64,000 nt of DNA, taken from Microcoleus sp. FACHB-831 (GTDB lineage Bacteria > Cyanobacteriota > Cyanobacteriia > Cyanobacteriales > FACHB-T130). Positions 55,623 to 64,000 of this stretch are shown here, piece after piece (the stretch's first letter is position 1; every line of letters starts with the position of its first letter). Location: the NCBI RefSeq assembly GCF_014695585.1, contig NZ_JACJON010000083.1:1-64000 (forward strand). Reading direction: 5' to 3'. Under the pieces are notes generated by a model. It ran no database searches. It had not been told where the DNA came from and worked only from the letters and a program-made list of their open reading frames with translations. A program made the position numbers and the translations under genes.

Positions 55623-56756
55623 CTAATCATTAACTGAAGTTGGGACGAGACCGTCGAGATAGCGAAACAACAACAGCCATAATGGAAGGGATGCATGAAT
55701 AGCTATTAGTCGTACTAGATGACCCGCCGTTACAATTTCAACATTATGATCTAATGCTAAGGAAACTAATATCATTTCTGCCGAACCGCCGGGTGCTGTA
55801 AGTAGCAGACAGGTAAGCCAATCCCAATCTGTTAACAGCATAGCAATTTCTGCCGCTACAAATCCCGCTGCAATAGTCATCCCTACAGGGATTAAAGCAT
55901 ATAATATTGTTTTCTTATCAAGATTCGGGTTGCTTCCCCAATATTCGCCTATACTAATCCCTAACAAAGCTTGACCAATTAAGTTAATTATAGTAGGTGG
56001 TGTTAAATCTAAAGCGGGTGTAAAAGAAAACAAACTTAGCAAATAATTAAAAGTAGTACCGACTATTAATGCACCAAAGAAAGGCGCTGCTGGTATCTTC
56101 AAAGTACCAGCTACGCGAACTACTAATAAGGTTACAAGTCCGGCTAAAAACAGTAACGGTAAATCTTGTAAATCGATATTAAACAAATTTTTAGGAAAAC
56201 CGATGCTCGCGCTAGTAAAATTGCCAGCCGATATCCTAGCTAATATAGGAATTACCAGGACAACGGTGGTGACGCGAATTATTTGTACTAAAGCAACGAG
56301 GGATACATCTTTACCATAATCTGCGGCAATACTTGACATAATTCCTACGCCGCCGGGGACGGTAGCAAGCATTGCATTTAGCAGGTTATTTTGGCTAATT
56401 AGCGAGTAAATATAGCCGATTGAGATACCAGTTAGCAGTAGGAATGCTGTAAGGAATACAAAAATAGGTAATTGAGAAGTAAGACCAGCTAAATTTCCAT
56501 GCGCTATGCGAAAGCCTATGGCAAGACCTACAAGAGCTTGTCCTATTTTTCTAGCATTCTTGTTAGGGACGAGGGAAGATTTATAGAGAATGCGATAAGC
56601 GGTAAATACCAATGCAGCAGAGGCAATACCACCAAATATCCAAGCGACGCCGCCTATGCCAAATAGTGATAACGGTAAACCAAAGGGCAAAGCGAGGAGT
56701 ATTTCTAAGCTAATAATTATTATTAGCTGTTTTGTGGATATACCTGGTTGTTGCAT
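55623..56756 (-). CDS. AbrB-duplication family membrane protein
   Basis: The 377-residue protein has about ten hydrophobic segments arranged as two similar halves. The diagnostic loops are MLATVPGGVGIMSSIAADYG in the first half and LLTAPGGSAEMILVSLALDH in the second, as in the AbrB-duplication (ammonia-monooxygenase-like) family. It is an inner-membrane transporter or channel of unproven substrate. It stands alone, transcribed leftward, with a HIP1-rich spacer before the P450 gene, which lies upstream on the same strand. Confidence 0.8.
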   Translation of the reverse strand: MQQPGISTKQLIIIISLEILLALPFGLPLSLFGIGGVAWIFGGIASAALVFTAYRILYKSSLVPNKNARKIGQALVGLAIGFRIAHGNLAGLTSQLPIFVFLTAFLLLTGISIGYIYSLISQNNLLNAMLATVPGGVGIMSSIAADYGKDVSLVALVQIIRVTTVVLVIPILARISAGNFTSASIGFPKNLFNIDLQDLPLLFLAGLVTLLVVRVAGTLKIPAAPFFGALIVGTTFNYLLSLFSFTPALDLTPPTIINLIGQALLGISIGEYWGSNPNLDKKTILYALIPVGMTIAAGFVAAEIAMLLTDWDWLTCLLLTAPGGSAEMILVSLALDHNVEIVTAGHLVRLIAIHASLPLWLLLFRYLDGLVPTSVND

Positions 56757-56827
56757 AGTAAAAGATTCCTGAGTAATAACGCGATCGCCCGCTATCTAGC
56801 TAAGGCGATCGCAAGTTTTATCTTAAT

Positions 56828-58177
56828 TTAGAGCTTAGCTGGAATGTTGTGATGCTCCATCGTGGGAACCATCTGCATATTTGCAGGAGGTGATATAGTA
56901 AGACCGCGACGTACAGGCTTAACTGGACGGCGATCGCTCTTAGTAAGTCGATACTTGGAGATAATTGTAGCCAGTGCCAATTTCATTTCATATTGTGCAA
57001 AAGCCATCCCAATACAGCGACGATTTCCACCACCAAAGGGTAAATATTCATAAGGTGAATATTGCCGTTCTAAAAAACGTTCAGGCTTAAAACGTTTCGG
57101 TTCTGGGTATACCTCTTCCCGCTGGTGCGCCATATAAATACAAGGAAACAGCACCGCACCCGGCTCAAATTCATAATCCATTACCTGCAATGGCTTTCGC
57201 AAAATTCGCGGAAATGCCACTATCGCAATCGGATAAATGCGTAGAGTTTCTTGACAAACGGCATTAAGATAGGGAAGTCGGGCGATTGCAGTTGGATCTG
57301 TAGTATCAAGTTCGTTCAGCAGCTTTTCGCGAACCTCCGGGTGATGGTCAATCCAGTATAAAGCCCACGACAGCGCCGAAGCAGTAGTTTCGTGTCCAGC
57401 CATCAACAGTGTAATTAACTCATCGCGCAACTCGACATCTGTCATCGGTTCACCCGCTTCATCCCTCGCAGCCATCAATAGAGTAAAGATATCAGTCCGA
57501 GAGGGATCGAATTGTTTCCGACGTTGCCGAATTTCATCATAAATAAGTTCATCAATTTGCTGCTTAAGCCTGATAAATCGCCCCCAAGGACTCCAAGCGC
57601 CTAAATCTTTTTGGAGAGATCCAAAAAATAGCATACTGGAAGTGAACGGGGAGTTAAAACCATCCAGAAGGGACGCTAAAACTTGTTTTAGTTGTTCAAA
57701 ACGCTGTCCCTCTTCCAAACCAAAAACCAAGCGGAGGATTACTTGCAATGAAATCTCTTGCATGGACTGGCGAACTAATAACGGTTCGCCAATCTTCCAC
57801 TGTTTCATCACTTCCTCGGTGATTTCACAAATGACTTTGCCATAACCACGCAAGCGTTCCCCATGAAATGGAGGAGTTAATAACTGGCGTTGGCGCTGGT
57901 GGCGATCGCCTTCGAGTAAAATCACTGAGTTATCGCCCAGCAAAACTTGCATAACTCTGCCCCCACCATTATCTTCTAAATAGTTGGGAGGGGTGGTAAA
58001 CACCTTCTGAATGGCTTCTGGGTGGCCGAGGTACACCATGGGGACTTTGTTGCTCCCCCAAACTGTAAAGCAGTCACCATAACGCTTTTGAGAAGTGTCT
58101 AACAATTCTGTGGGGCGAGTAATCCACTGGATCAACCGCAGCACGCGGGGAGTTTGCGGGCCATCAGGAAGTTTCAT
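56828..58177 (-). CDS. Cytochrome P450, CYP110-like
   Basis: The 449-residue P450 has the I-helix oxygen-binding motif MAGHETTASALSW (about 258-270), the K-helix ETLR, the PERF motif (FKPERF) and the heme-ligand loop PFGGGNRRCIGMAFA, whose Cys is the thiolate. The N-terminus (KLPDGPQTPRVLRLIQWITR) and overall pattern fit the cyanobacterial CYP110 family, which hydroxylates fatty acids and terpenes. The substrate here is unknown. No redox-partner gene is adjacent. Confidence 0.88.
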   Translation of the reverse strand: MKLPDGPQTPRVLRLIQWITRPTELLDTSQKRYGDCFTVWGSNKVPMVYLGHPEAIQKVFTTPPNYLEDNGGGRVMQVLLGDNSVILLEGDRHQRQRQLLTPPFHGERLRGYGKVICEITEEVMKQWKIGEPLLVRQSMQEISLQVILRLVFGLEEGQRFEQLKQVLASLLDGFNSPFTSSMLFFGSLQKDLGAWSPWGRFIRLKQQIDELIYDEIRQRRKQFDPSRTDIFTLLMAARDEAGEPMTDVELRDELITLLMAGHETTASALSWALYWIDHHPEVREKLLNELDTTDPTAIARLPYLNAVCQETLRIYPIAIVAFPRILRKPLQVMDYEFEPGAVLFPCIYMAHQREEVYPEPKRFKPERFLERQYSPYEYLPFGGGNRRCIGMAFAQYEMKLALATIISKYRLTKSDRRPVKPVRRGLTISPPANMQMVPTMEHHNIPAKL

Positions 58178-58547
58178 CGAAGCTTCTCTTCTAGAATTTC
58201 CCTTATATTGTTACTTAAGATTTGGGTTCGACTGTTATATGCGATCGCGCTATGTCCTGCGATCGCTCATACAGCAAGCTATCAGCTGATTGTTGCAACT
58301 AATCGCTGCTAGTATCGATTTTCTTGTATTTAAATGTAAATTACTAGGATTACATAACAGGCTTTTCTATTAGAAAATCTCTCGGTTAGTGGCAATAAAA
58401 AGCTTGGCTAAAAATGTTATTACTTCATAATTAGGACGCAACCAAATTACCCAACAATAGGATATTTATAACTCGAAGCACGTACAAAATATAGCCAAAC
58501 TTTACGCGAGCATTTAGCAAATGTGGCGATAATTTAAAACAGCACTA
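58178..58547. other. Intergenic region, no feature seen
   Basis: AT-rich spacer with two HIP1-type octamers near 58240-58265. No open frame, strong hairpin or known repeat was found. Confidence 0.4.
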
Positions 58548-58994
58548 CTAAGAACGCACGTTAACTTGGCGTTGCAGTACCGTTCCACTCCGCCAGCCAG
58601 TGTTGGGGTAGTCGTGTATCACTCGAACGCGGTACTTTCCAGGAGTGAGGTTGTCGAGGTTAGCCTCATAGAAAAAGTTGCCGATTGTGGCTATGCATAC
58701 ACCTCCCGGTTTGCTACTGATGGTTACGCGCACGGTCACGTCTTTGCCCTTGCGTTCCGCCGTACCGCGCAACTGCTGACAGGGACTTGGTGCGGACAGT
58801 TGCGTGCTGATGGTGATGCTGCGCGTACCAGTTTTCAAAGTTATTTTAGGAGTTTCTAGCGCTGGCCCGTAGGAATTTGCCTTGACTGTGAAACGCACCG
58901 AGACTGCTTCGGTCGCCGCGTCGGTCGGGCGCACGCCAACCAAGTTGCTGCCTATGATGGACGTTAACGCACTGGCAAGTAGCAGGGTCTTCAT
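58548..58994 (-). CDS. Exported hypothetical protein
   Basis: The start was placed at the internal ATG (58994), which has AGGAAA about 7 nt upstream and gives a classical signal peptide, MKTLLLASALTSIIGSN. The longer frame begins at 59063. The mature part is basic and beta-rich. Residues such as AVSVRFTVKANSYGPA, KGKDVTVRVTISSKPGG and a single VCIATIG Cys are visible, as is the ending YRVRVIHDYPNTGWRSGTV. No domain was recognised. A secreted structural or ligand-binding role is possible. Confidence 0.5.
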   Translation of the reverse strand: MKTLLLASALTSIIGSNLVGVRPTDAATEAVSVRFTVKANSYGPALETPKITLKTGTRSITISTQLSAPSPCQQLRGTAERKGKDVTVRVTISSKPGGVCIATIGNFFYEANLDNLTPGKYRVRVIHDYPNTGWRSGTVLQRQVNVRS

Positions 58995-59152
58995 TGTCGG
59001 TTTCCTGTGCAAGAGGGTAGGCGGGAGAGAACCCGCGCTTTTCAGGACGTGCGGCTTTGTCACCAGTTCCCTGCAAGTTTTGAACTTTTTAACGGGCCTT
59101 AAAGTTTATTGTTTAGTAACTGGGGGGATGCGATCGCTCTTAGGCATAATTT

Positions 59153-59962
59153 TTAGATTGGTTTGAGTCTGTCTATCACTGTTTGCAGATACTTCGTCGA
59201 GGCAATTTCTGCTGGCGATCGCACAATTAATTCAGGCGTTTTTATCGCATCTCGAAGCTGACGATACAAATCAATTGAGTGTTGCAGCGCTTGGGCAATC
59301 TCATAGCCATCGTGTTTGGCAGGAATAGTCTGACAAAAATCAGTAACCAAATGCGGAAGTTCCTTCTCTAAATTACGCACGCCGCGAGGTTTTAGCCCAG
59401 CCTGTACCTTTGCTAATGGTGCAAGGACTATTCCACGCATATAAGAAAGAGCATCAATGACCTCAAAAAATTCGCCTCTTCCTAATTTGGTTGCACAGTA
59501 GTGTATCCACACCCAGAATCGGTCTTCTATCCACTGTAAATCAACGGGTGGATAATCTCGTGGATTCTCTAAAACAGCTTGTGCGAGCAAATTTTCTTGC
59601 TCGCACAAAACAACGTGATTTTCTACGCGATCGGTCTTGAAATCTTGCAACAGCACAAACTTCAAATCGACGTGTATTAAAGGATTATCATAAAGACAGA
59701 CTAGCAATCGAGGTTCGCCTACGTGTTCCCCAGTAAAAGCTGCTAGCAGCGAACCAAGACTACGAGCAATTTCCTCTCGTTCCTTAAGCACTTGCTCGTA
59801 GTAAATATCATCTATGACAAGTACCAGATCGATATCGGAATACTCATCCATTTCGCCACTTAAATAAGAGCCACCGATAGCTATCCCTAATAAGCGGCTA
59901 TCCTGTTTCAACTTGTCAACAATTTGCTGTAAAAACAAACGGTGCAGTTCAGGAACGGGCAT
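59153..59962 (-). CDS. Nucleotidyltransferase-fold protein (MNT-like)
   Basis: The 269-residue protein has the polymerase-beta-type nucleotidyltransferase motif AIGGSYLSGEMDEYSDIDLVLVID (about 28-51), with the GS and the DxD (Asp43, Asp45) pair intact. A further acid lies in PLIHVDLKFV. The helical C-terminal half (about 140-269) includes DALSYMRGIVLAPLAKVQAG and ends RSPAEIASTKYLQTVIDRLK. Such proteins transfer nucleotides to small molecules or to proteins, including some antitoxins. The target is unknown. It is 8 nt downstream of the Lin0512 gene, in the same operon. A deleted relative lies at 46383. Confidence 0.75.
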   Translation of the reverse strand: MPVPELHRLFLQQIVDKLKQDSRLLGIAIGGSYLSGEMDEYSDIDLVLVIDDIYYEQVLKEREEIARSLGSLLAAFTGEHVGEPRLLVCLYDNPLIHVDLKFVLLQDFKTDRVENHVVLCEQENLLAQAVLENPRDYPPVDLQWIEDRFWVWIHYCATKLGRGEFFEVIDALSYMRGIVLAPLAKVQAGLKPRGVRNLEKELPHLVTDFCQTIPAKHDGYEIAQALQHSIDLYRQLRDAIKTPELIVRSPAEIASTKYLQTVIDRLKPI

Positions 59963-59970
59963 AGCATCCT

Positions 59971-60336
59971 CTATTCTGTTTCAACGAAAACTGTAACAGC
60001 AGCAACAGCGATAAGCATTTCGTCATTCTTATCGTTCAAAGAGGCGATCGCTCTCCCCTGTACAACCATCCCGCCGTCCTCGACAGTTAGGGTTTTGCGA
60101 CCAAAAGGCAGCACAGCCAAAACCTCCGCTTCCCGCACTTGCTCCGGGTAAGGCACTGCCACCTGTACTTCTACTATCATTTGATCCGGGTCGCTTAAAC
60201 CTGCAACTTCCCAGACTCCCGGCAAAGCATTGTGCGCGATCGCATTCCTTACAGCCCTTGCTGCGGCTACAGTCGGTTCCTGTCCGTGCTGATCTATTCC
60301 CATCCCCATCTCGATAATCAACCGTTTGCGAGCCAT
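59971..60336 (-). CDS. Lin0512-family protein
   Basis: The 121-residue protein matches the Lin0512 family. Landmarks are KRLIIEMGMGIDQHGQEPT (about 4-22), AAARAVRNAIAHNALPG (about 24-40), MIVEVQVAVPYPEQV and DGGMVVQGRAIASLNDKND near the end. The family is conserved in cyanobacteria and Firmicutes and forms oligomers. The biological role is not established. It is the first gene of a two-gene unit with the nucleotidyltransferase. Confidence 0.85.
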   Translation of the reverse strand: MARKRLIIEMGMGIDQHGQEPTVAAARAVRNAIAHNALPGVWEVAGLSDPDQMIVEVQVAVPYPEQVREAEVLAVLPFGRKTLTVEDGGMVVQGRAIASLNDKNDEMLIAVAAVTVFVETE

Positions 60337-60589
60337 AATTACCTGCTTCTTGGTAAATTTGCAGATTATAGTTTATCTTCAAAACGCCTCAAATGAATTT
60401 AGCTGCAATATGGCTGTGGCGATCGCTATTGGATATCGTAAAATTTGCCTTACCATCAGATAAATCTTTAATAGGTAAATTAGCCAATAAATATCTCCTC
60501 GTGCATATGCTCTGCTTTTTTAAAGAAGAGTAGAATATCATCTAAAAAATCAATAATTTTGAACTATATCGAAAGTAAGGAATATAAAA

Positions 60590-61537
60590 ATGGAAGCGAA
60601 CGTCTCAGATTATCCCGAACGCACAGAGCCAAAAATCGGTAAAGTTCTGCTGATCGGCGTGACTGGAGGAACTGGCGGAAATGCGATCGCGGGATTTCTT
60701 GAACAGGGAGTTACCAACCTGCGTGCCATAACTAGGAAAATTGACCCCAATCGTCCTTCCCTCTCCAAGATGCTCAATGCAGGAATTGAGCTGGTTGAGG
60801 CTAACTTAGACGATGAGAACTCGCTCGAAGCAGCCTTTGCAGGAATCTCCGCTGTTTACTGTCACGCCACCTCTAAAGACTCAGCGAAACCTGACCCCCT
60901 AGAGGTCGAGAGAGCAAAGCGAGTTGCACAAGTTGCCAAGAAAGCAGACATCAAGCACTTTGTATATAACTCCGCAGGTAGCGCAGACAGGAACTCTGGA
61001 ATCAGCCACATTGAGCAGAAGTACAAAGTAGAGCAGATTCTAAAACAGGCTGGCTTACCAACAACAATGCTCCGCGCCTGCTTGTTCATGGAGGAGTTGT
61101 GGAAAAAGTACACGCGACCGTCCATCCTCAAGGGCGTCTTCCGATTCTCCATTCAGCCTGACAAGCCGCTACATCTAATTGCCAATAAGGACATGGGTCG
61201 CATTGCTGCCTATGTTATGAAAAATCCCTCAAAGTACATTGGTCAAGAGATTGAGCTTGCTGGCGATGTGCTAACTCCAAAGCAGTTAGCGGATGCATTC
61301 TCTAAAGCGCAGGGAATTCCTGTTGTCTATAAAGAGGCGCCCGCCTGGATCTTCTTACTCCTCCTCCGAAGTGAGCTTTATGGTCTGATTCAGTGGTATC
61401 GCACTAAGGGTTATCAAGCCAATGTGAAGCAATTGAGAGAAGAGGAATTTCCTGGACTTTTGACAACATTCAGTGAATTTCTTGAGGAAACTAATTGGGC
61501 AAACGAGCAGCTCACCTACGAGAGTTTGTCAAGATAG
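60590..61537 (+). CDS. NmrA-like NAD(P)-binding protein
   Basis: The 315-residue protein has an N-terminal Rossmann motif VLLIGVTGGTGGNAIAGFL (about 19-37), then NLRAITRKIDP and HFVYNSAGSAD. This is the atypical SDR pattern of the NmrA/HSCARG group, which senses or uses NAD(P). The remainder (about 190-300) is the substrate-binding half. The start is supported by a purine-rich sequence (AGTAAGGAA) 8 nt upstream. The substrate is unknown. The ogt gene follows after 42 bp. Confidence 0.8.
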   Translation: MEANVSDYPERTEPKIGKVLLIGVTGGTGGNAIAGFLEQGVTNLRAITRKIDPNRPSLSKMLNAGIELVEANLDDENSLEAAFAGISAVYCHATSKDSAKPDPLEVERAKRVAQVAKKADIKHFVYNSAGSADRNSGISHIEQKYKVEQILKQAGLPTTMLRACLFMEELWKKYTRPSILKGVFRFSIQPDKPLHLIANKDMGRIAAYVMKNPSKYIGQEIELAGDVLTPKQLADAFSKAQGIPVVYKEAPAWIFLLLLRSELYGLIQWYRTKGYQANVKQLREEEFPGLLTTFSEFLEETNWANEQLTYESLSR

Positions 61538-61579
61538 TATGCGATCGCTTACTGTAAAATTAATCAAAAAGGAAGTTAT

Positions 61580-62110
61580 ATGGTTTCTGATTCGATTTTC
61601 TATACATACATGGATAGCCCTCTGGGACGTATCTTAATCGCGCAAAACTCAGTTGGGCTAGTAGCAATAGACTTTCAAGAAGGTCTAGCTGCAAAGTCTC
61701 CTGAAGCTGCTTGGCATTTCCAAAAGAAGCTAGACGGTGACGCCGTTGAGCAAATTCGGGCATATTTCAATGGCGAATTGTACCAATTCACGCTACCACT
61801 TGCCCCCAAAGGTACGGTATTTCAACAGCAGGTTTGGACAGCACTCCAAGCGATACCTTACGGTCAAACGATATCTTATGGAGAACTCGCTAGAAAAATA
61901 GGATTGCCAACAGCAGCGCGTGCTGTCGGAGCCGCCAACGGGAAAAATCCACTGTGTATTATTGTGCCTTGTCACCGTGTTATCGGCAGCAACGGTACAC
62001 TTACAGGTTTTAGAGGTGGAGTCCGTCTTAAAGAAGGTTTACTGTCACTTGAGCGCAGACATAGCGCAAAATCTAGTCTGCAATTGACAATGGCTTTGAG
62101 CAACCGTTAA
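61580..62110 (+). CDS. ogt: Methylated-DNA-protein-cysteine methyltransferase
   Basis: The 176-residue suicide repair protein removes alkyl groups from O6-alkylguanine. The acceptor Cys131 is in IIVPCHRVIGSNG, preceded by the helix-turn-helix-like part FQQQVWTALQAIPYGQTISYGELA, and LTGFRGG is present at the end. An N-terminal DNA-binding-type domain (about 5-75) completes the Ogt layout. AAGGAAG 8 nt before the ATG supports the start. It repairs genomic DNA in the cytosol. Confidence 0.93.
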   Translation: MVSDSIFYTYMDSPLGRILIAQNSVGLVAIDFQEGLAAKSPEAAWHFQKKLDGDAVEQIRAYFNGELYQFTLPLAPKGTVFQQQVWTALQAIPYGQTISYGELARKIGLPTAARAVGAANGKNPLCIIVPCHRVIGSNGTLTGFRGGVRLKEGLLSLERRHSAKSSLQLTMALSNR

Positions 62111-62303
62111 AGGCGCGATCGCCAGAATTGTTCGTTTCTGGAAAACATTTTTTGATGCTGCTTTGGATGGTGCGCCCGCCTATGCGTATCAGCATATCAT
62201 TGACGGATGCTTCATTAAATAATAGGCAAATGTATACGGCTTCCAGCGTCATTATGAATGGATTCTAAAAGCTTATAATAGAAAACAAAGTGAGATAAAA
62301 AAT

Positions 62304-64000
62304 ATGGCTCAAAGTAACAAATCTATAAATAACCATATAGAAAATTACTTGGATTATTACTGTGGGCTATCTCATGCGCCTAGATTTGCTGTTTTACTTA
62401 AAGGTCAATGGGGAGCTGGAAAGACTTGGTTTATTAACAAGTATCTTGAAAAGCCAAAGCATAAAGGAACTAATCATAAATTCTTGTATGTCAGCCTTAA
62501 CGGGATGACTACATTTTCTGATATAGAAAACGCATTTTTTCAGCAACTACACCCTGTTCTATCGTCAAAGGGAATGGCAATAGCAGGAAAAATTTTCAAA
62601 GGACTTCTAAAAACTACGCTAAAAATTGATGTTGATGGCGACAGTAAAGATGACGGAACATTGAGTAGTCAAATTCCAGATATTAACCTTCCTGAGTATC
62701 TTAAAAATGCAGATGAGAGAATTTTAATATTTGATGATTTAGAGCGTTGCAAAATAGATATAGGTAATATATTAGGATATATAAACTATTTCGTGGAACA
62801 TCAAGACCTGAAGGTGGTTATCCTAGCAAATGAAGACGAGTTACTTAAGCGATCCAATAACGATCCAAGTAATAATTATCACCTTATAAAGGAAAAACTT
62901 ATTGGGAAGACCTTAGAAGTATCACCTGATTTTCAGGGTGCATTAAGCAGTTTTATTAGTAACTTGAGCGATCAAAGCGTTAAAGATTTTTTGGGCGACC
63001 AAACTGAATTAATGCAAGAATTATACAAACAAGCAGAATATGAAAATTTAAGAATTTTAGGACAGATTGTTTTAGACTATGAAAGAATTTTTAAGGTATT
63101 ACCACAGAAGGCACAAAATAAGCCTGAGCTTCTTCAAGACATATTGAAACCACTTATGGCTTTTTCTATTGAAATCAAACGTGGAACAATGCTTCCAAAG
63201 GATATTAGCAAATTACAAAAGGAATATGCGTCTGCCTTTGTTAAGCAGGGTAGGTTAAATCAAGCACATCCTTCTGGCATGAATAACAATACTGAAGAGC
63301 AAACTTCGCTTCAGAAAATACTTGGCAGATATACGATACTTAATCTCGACGATCCATTCCCAAGTACAATATGGTGGCAAATATTTTTTGATAAAGGTAG
63401 CTTAGATGAACATGAGCTAGAAAAATCAATATCAAATAGCAAATATTTTCCGGATAAAAATACACCTGATTGGGTTAGGCTGTGGCGTTTTCCTGATCTT
63501 TCCGATGATGAGTTTGAATACTTACTCAAAAAGGTTGAATTGGAATACTCTAATAGAGATTTTTCTGAGCTTGGAGTAATTAAGCACGTCACTGGACTTT
63601 TATTAATGTTTGCTGATGTTGGACTATATTGTAAAAGCAAAGAAGACATTTTAAATGATTCAAAACTTTATCTTGACCATTTAAAAGATAACGATAAATT
63701 TCGTAGACTACCTCCTTCAAAGGTTCAAGATTTATTGAGCGGCTATGATGGGCTTGATGTTCAAGGGAGGGAACTTACAGAATTCAAAGAATTTTGTTCC
63801 TACATGGATAAAATTCGAGGCTTAGTAATAGCGGAGAATATGCCCAGCGCTGCTCAAGAGTTACTTATTACTATGCAGGGCGATTTACAGAAATTTTTCA
63901 GCCTAATTCGCCTAAGCGTTTGCCATGGTGATGTGTCTGATCAGGGCTACTATGAAGTCCCTATACTTAAACATATAGAGCCAGGTGCCTTTATAGAAAA
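62304..64000 (+). CDS. KAP-like P-loop NTPase, cut by window end
   Basis: An open frame starts at ATG 62304 and runs to the last base without a stop, giving at least 565 residues. It has Walker A LLKGQWGAGKTWF (GxxGxGKT at 34-41), Walker B ILIFDDLERC (Asp144, Asp145) and a sensor-like VVILANEDELL, the pattern of KAP/P-loop-fold ATPases. No membrane segment stands out in the visible part. Many such NTPases are found in phage-defence loci, such as the RdrA component of RADAR, but a defence role here is inference. The codon use is more AT-rich than its neighbours, which hints at horizontal transfer. The 193-bp gap before it has no gene. Confidence 0.75.
   Translation, partial: MAQSNKSINNHIENYLDYYCGLSHAPRFAVLLKGQWGAGKTWFINKYLEKPKHKGTNHKFLYVSLNGMTTFSDIENAFFQQLHPVLSSKGMAIAGKIFKGLLKTTLKIDVDGDSKDDGTLSSQIPDINLPEYLKNADERILIFDDLERCKIDIGNILGYINYFVEHQDLKVVILANEDELLKRSNNDPSNNYHLIKEKLIGKTLEVSPDFQGALSSFISNLSDQSVKDFLGDQTELMQELYKQAEYENLRILGQIVLDYERIFKVLPQKAQNKPELLQDILKPLMAFSIEIKRGTMLPKDISKLQKEYASAFVKQGRLNQAHPSGMNNNTEEQTSLQKILGRYTILNLDDPFPSTIWWQIFFDKGSLDEHELEKSISNSKYFPDKNTPDWVRLWRFPDLSDDEFEYLLKKVELEYSNRDFSELGVIKHVTGLLLMFADVGLYCKSKEDILNDSKLYLDHLKDNDKFRRLPPSKVQDLLSGYDGLDVQGRELTEFKEFCSYMDKIRGLVIAENMPSAAQELLITMQGDLQKFFSLIRLSVCHGDVSDQGYYEVPILKHIEPGAFIE

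Noticed and set aside
59153-60336. Nucleotidyltransferase and Lin0512 genes as a toxin-antitoxin pair
   Set aside because: The nucleotidyltransferase has the MNT fold but the partner belongs to Lin0512 and not to HEPN or another known toxin.

Overview
The window looks like the chromosome of a filamentous cyanobacterium. The reasons are the very frequent HIP1 octamer GCGATCGC (seen throughout, not counted), genes for light-dependent protochlorophyllide reductase, carotenoid isomerase (CrtISO type), a CYP110-like P450, a DUF3122 protein and a YggT/Ycf19 protein, and giant hybrid Ser/Thr-His kinases of the HstK type. No tRNA, rRNA, CRISPR array or intact insertion sequence was recognised.

Layout. 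1-5.4 kb: small accessory genes (two DUF559 endonuclease-like genes, a winged-helix protein, a Uma2-family protein) and a DEAD-box helicase, with dispersed cyanobacterial repeats. 5.4-7.9 kb: dhaM, a three-domain phosphotransfer protein (EIIA-HPr-complete EI). 8.1-16.3 kb: DUF3122 protein, GH31 alpha-glucosidase, PvdE/SyrD-like ABC exporter, PaaK-like adenylating enzyme and a GT4 glycosyltransferase. 16.4-21.9 kb: a signal peptidase I copy broken by a stop codon, CrtISO, uracil phosphoribosyltransferase, YggT and small hypotheticals. 22.0-29.9 kb: a 2618-residue NRPS. 30.0-44.1 kb: two divergent giant Ser/Thr-His kinases and a response-regulator/histidine kinase overlapping the second. 44.2-46.6 kb: por, a discoidin-like lipoprotein and a nucleotidyltransferase remnant. 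46.8-48.8 kb: a single-chain C5 methyltransferase plus BsuBI/PstI-type endonuclease. 49.0-52.6 kb: a tight four-gene run (M20-like peptidase, dhaK, dhaL, S66 LD-carboxypeptidase). 52.8-62.1 kb: GH57 enzyme, PPOX and DoxX proteins, AbrB-type membrane protein, P450, nucleotidyltransferase with Lin0512 protein, NmrA-like protein and ogt. 62.3 kb to the right edge: a P-loop NTPase of the KAP type, cut by the window end.

How the genes work together. DhaM (5.4 kb) and DhaKL (49.8 kb) together form a complete PEP-dependent dihydroxyacetone kinase. Because DhaM carries a full EI domain, no separate PtsI or HPr is needed. The NRPS reads A1(PilZ insert)-T-C-A2(N-methyltransferase insert)-T-reductase. 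Specificity residues read from the sequence match the published Gly code (A1) and Leu code (A2), so the predicted product is a Gly-N-methyl-Leu aldehyde or its cyclic imine/pyrazinone. The PilZ-like domain inside A1 sits in the same slot that holds the methyltransferase in A2. It is the strongest candidate here for something undescribed: a peptide synthetase that could sense cyclic di-GMP. Adjacent multi-sensor kinases are plausible regulators, and the PvdE-like exporter about 9 kb away is a possible but unproven transporter.
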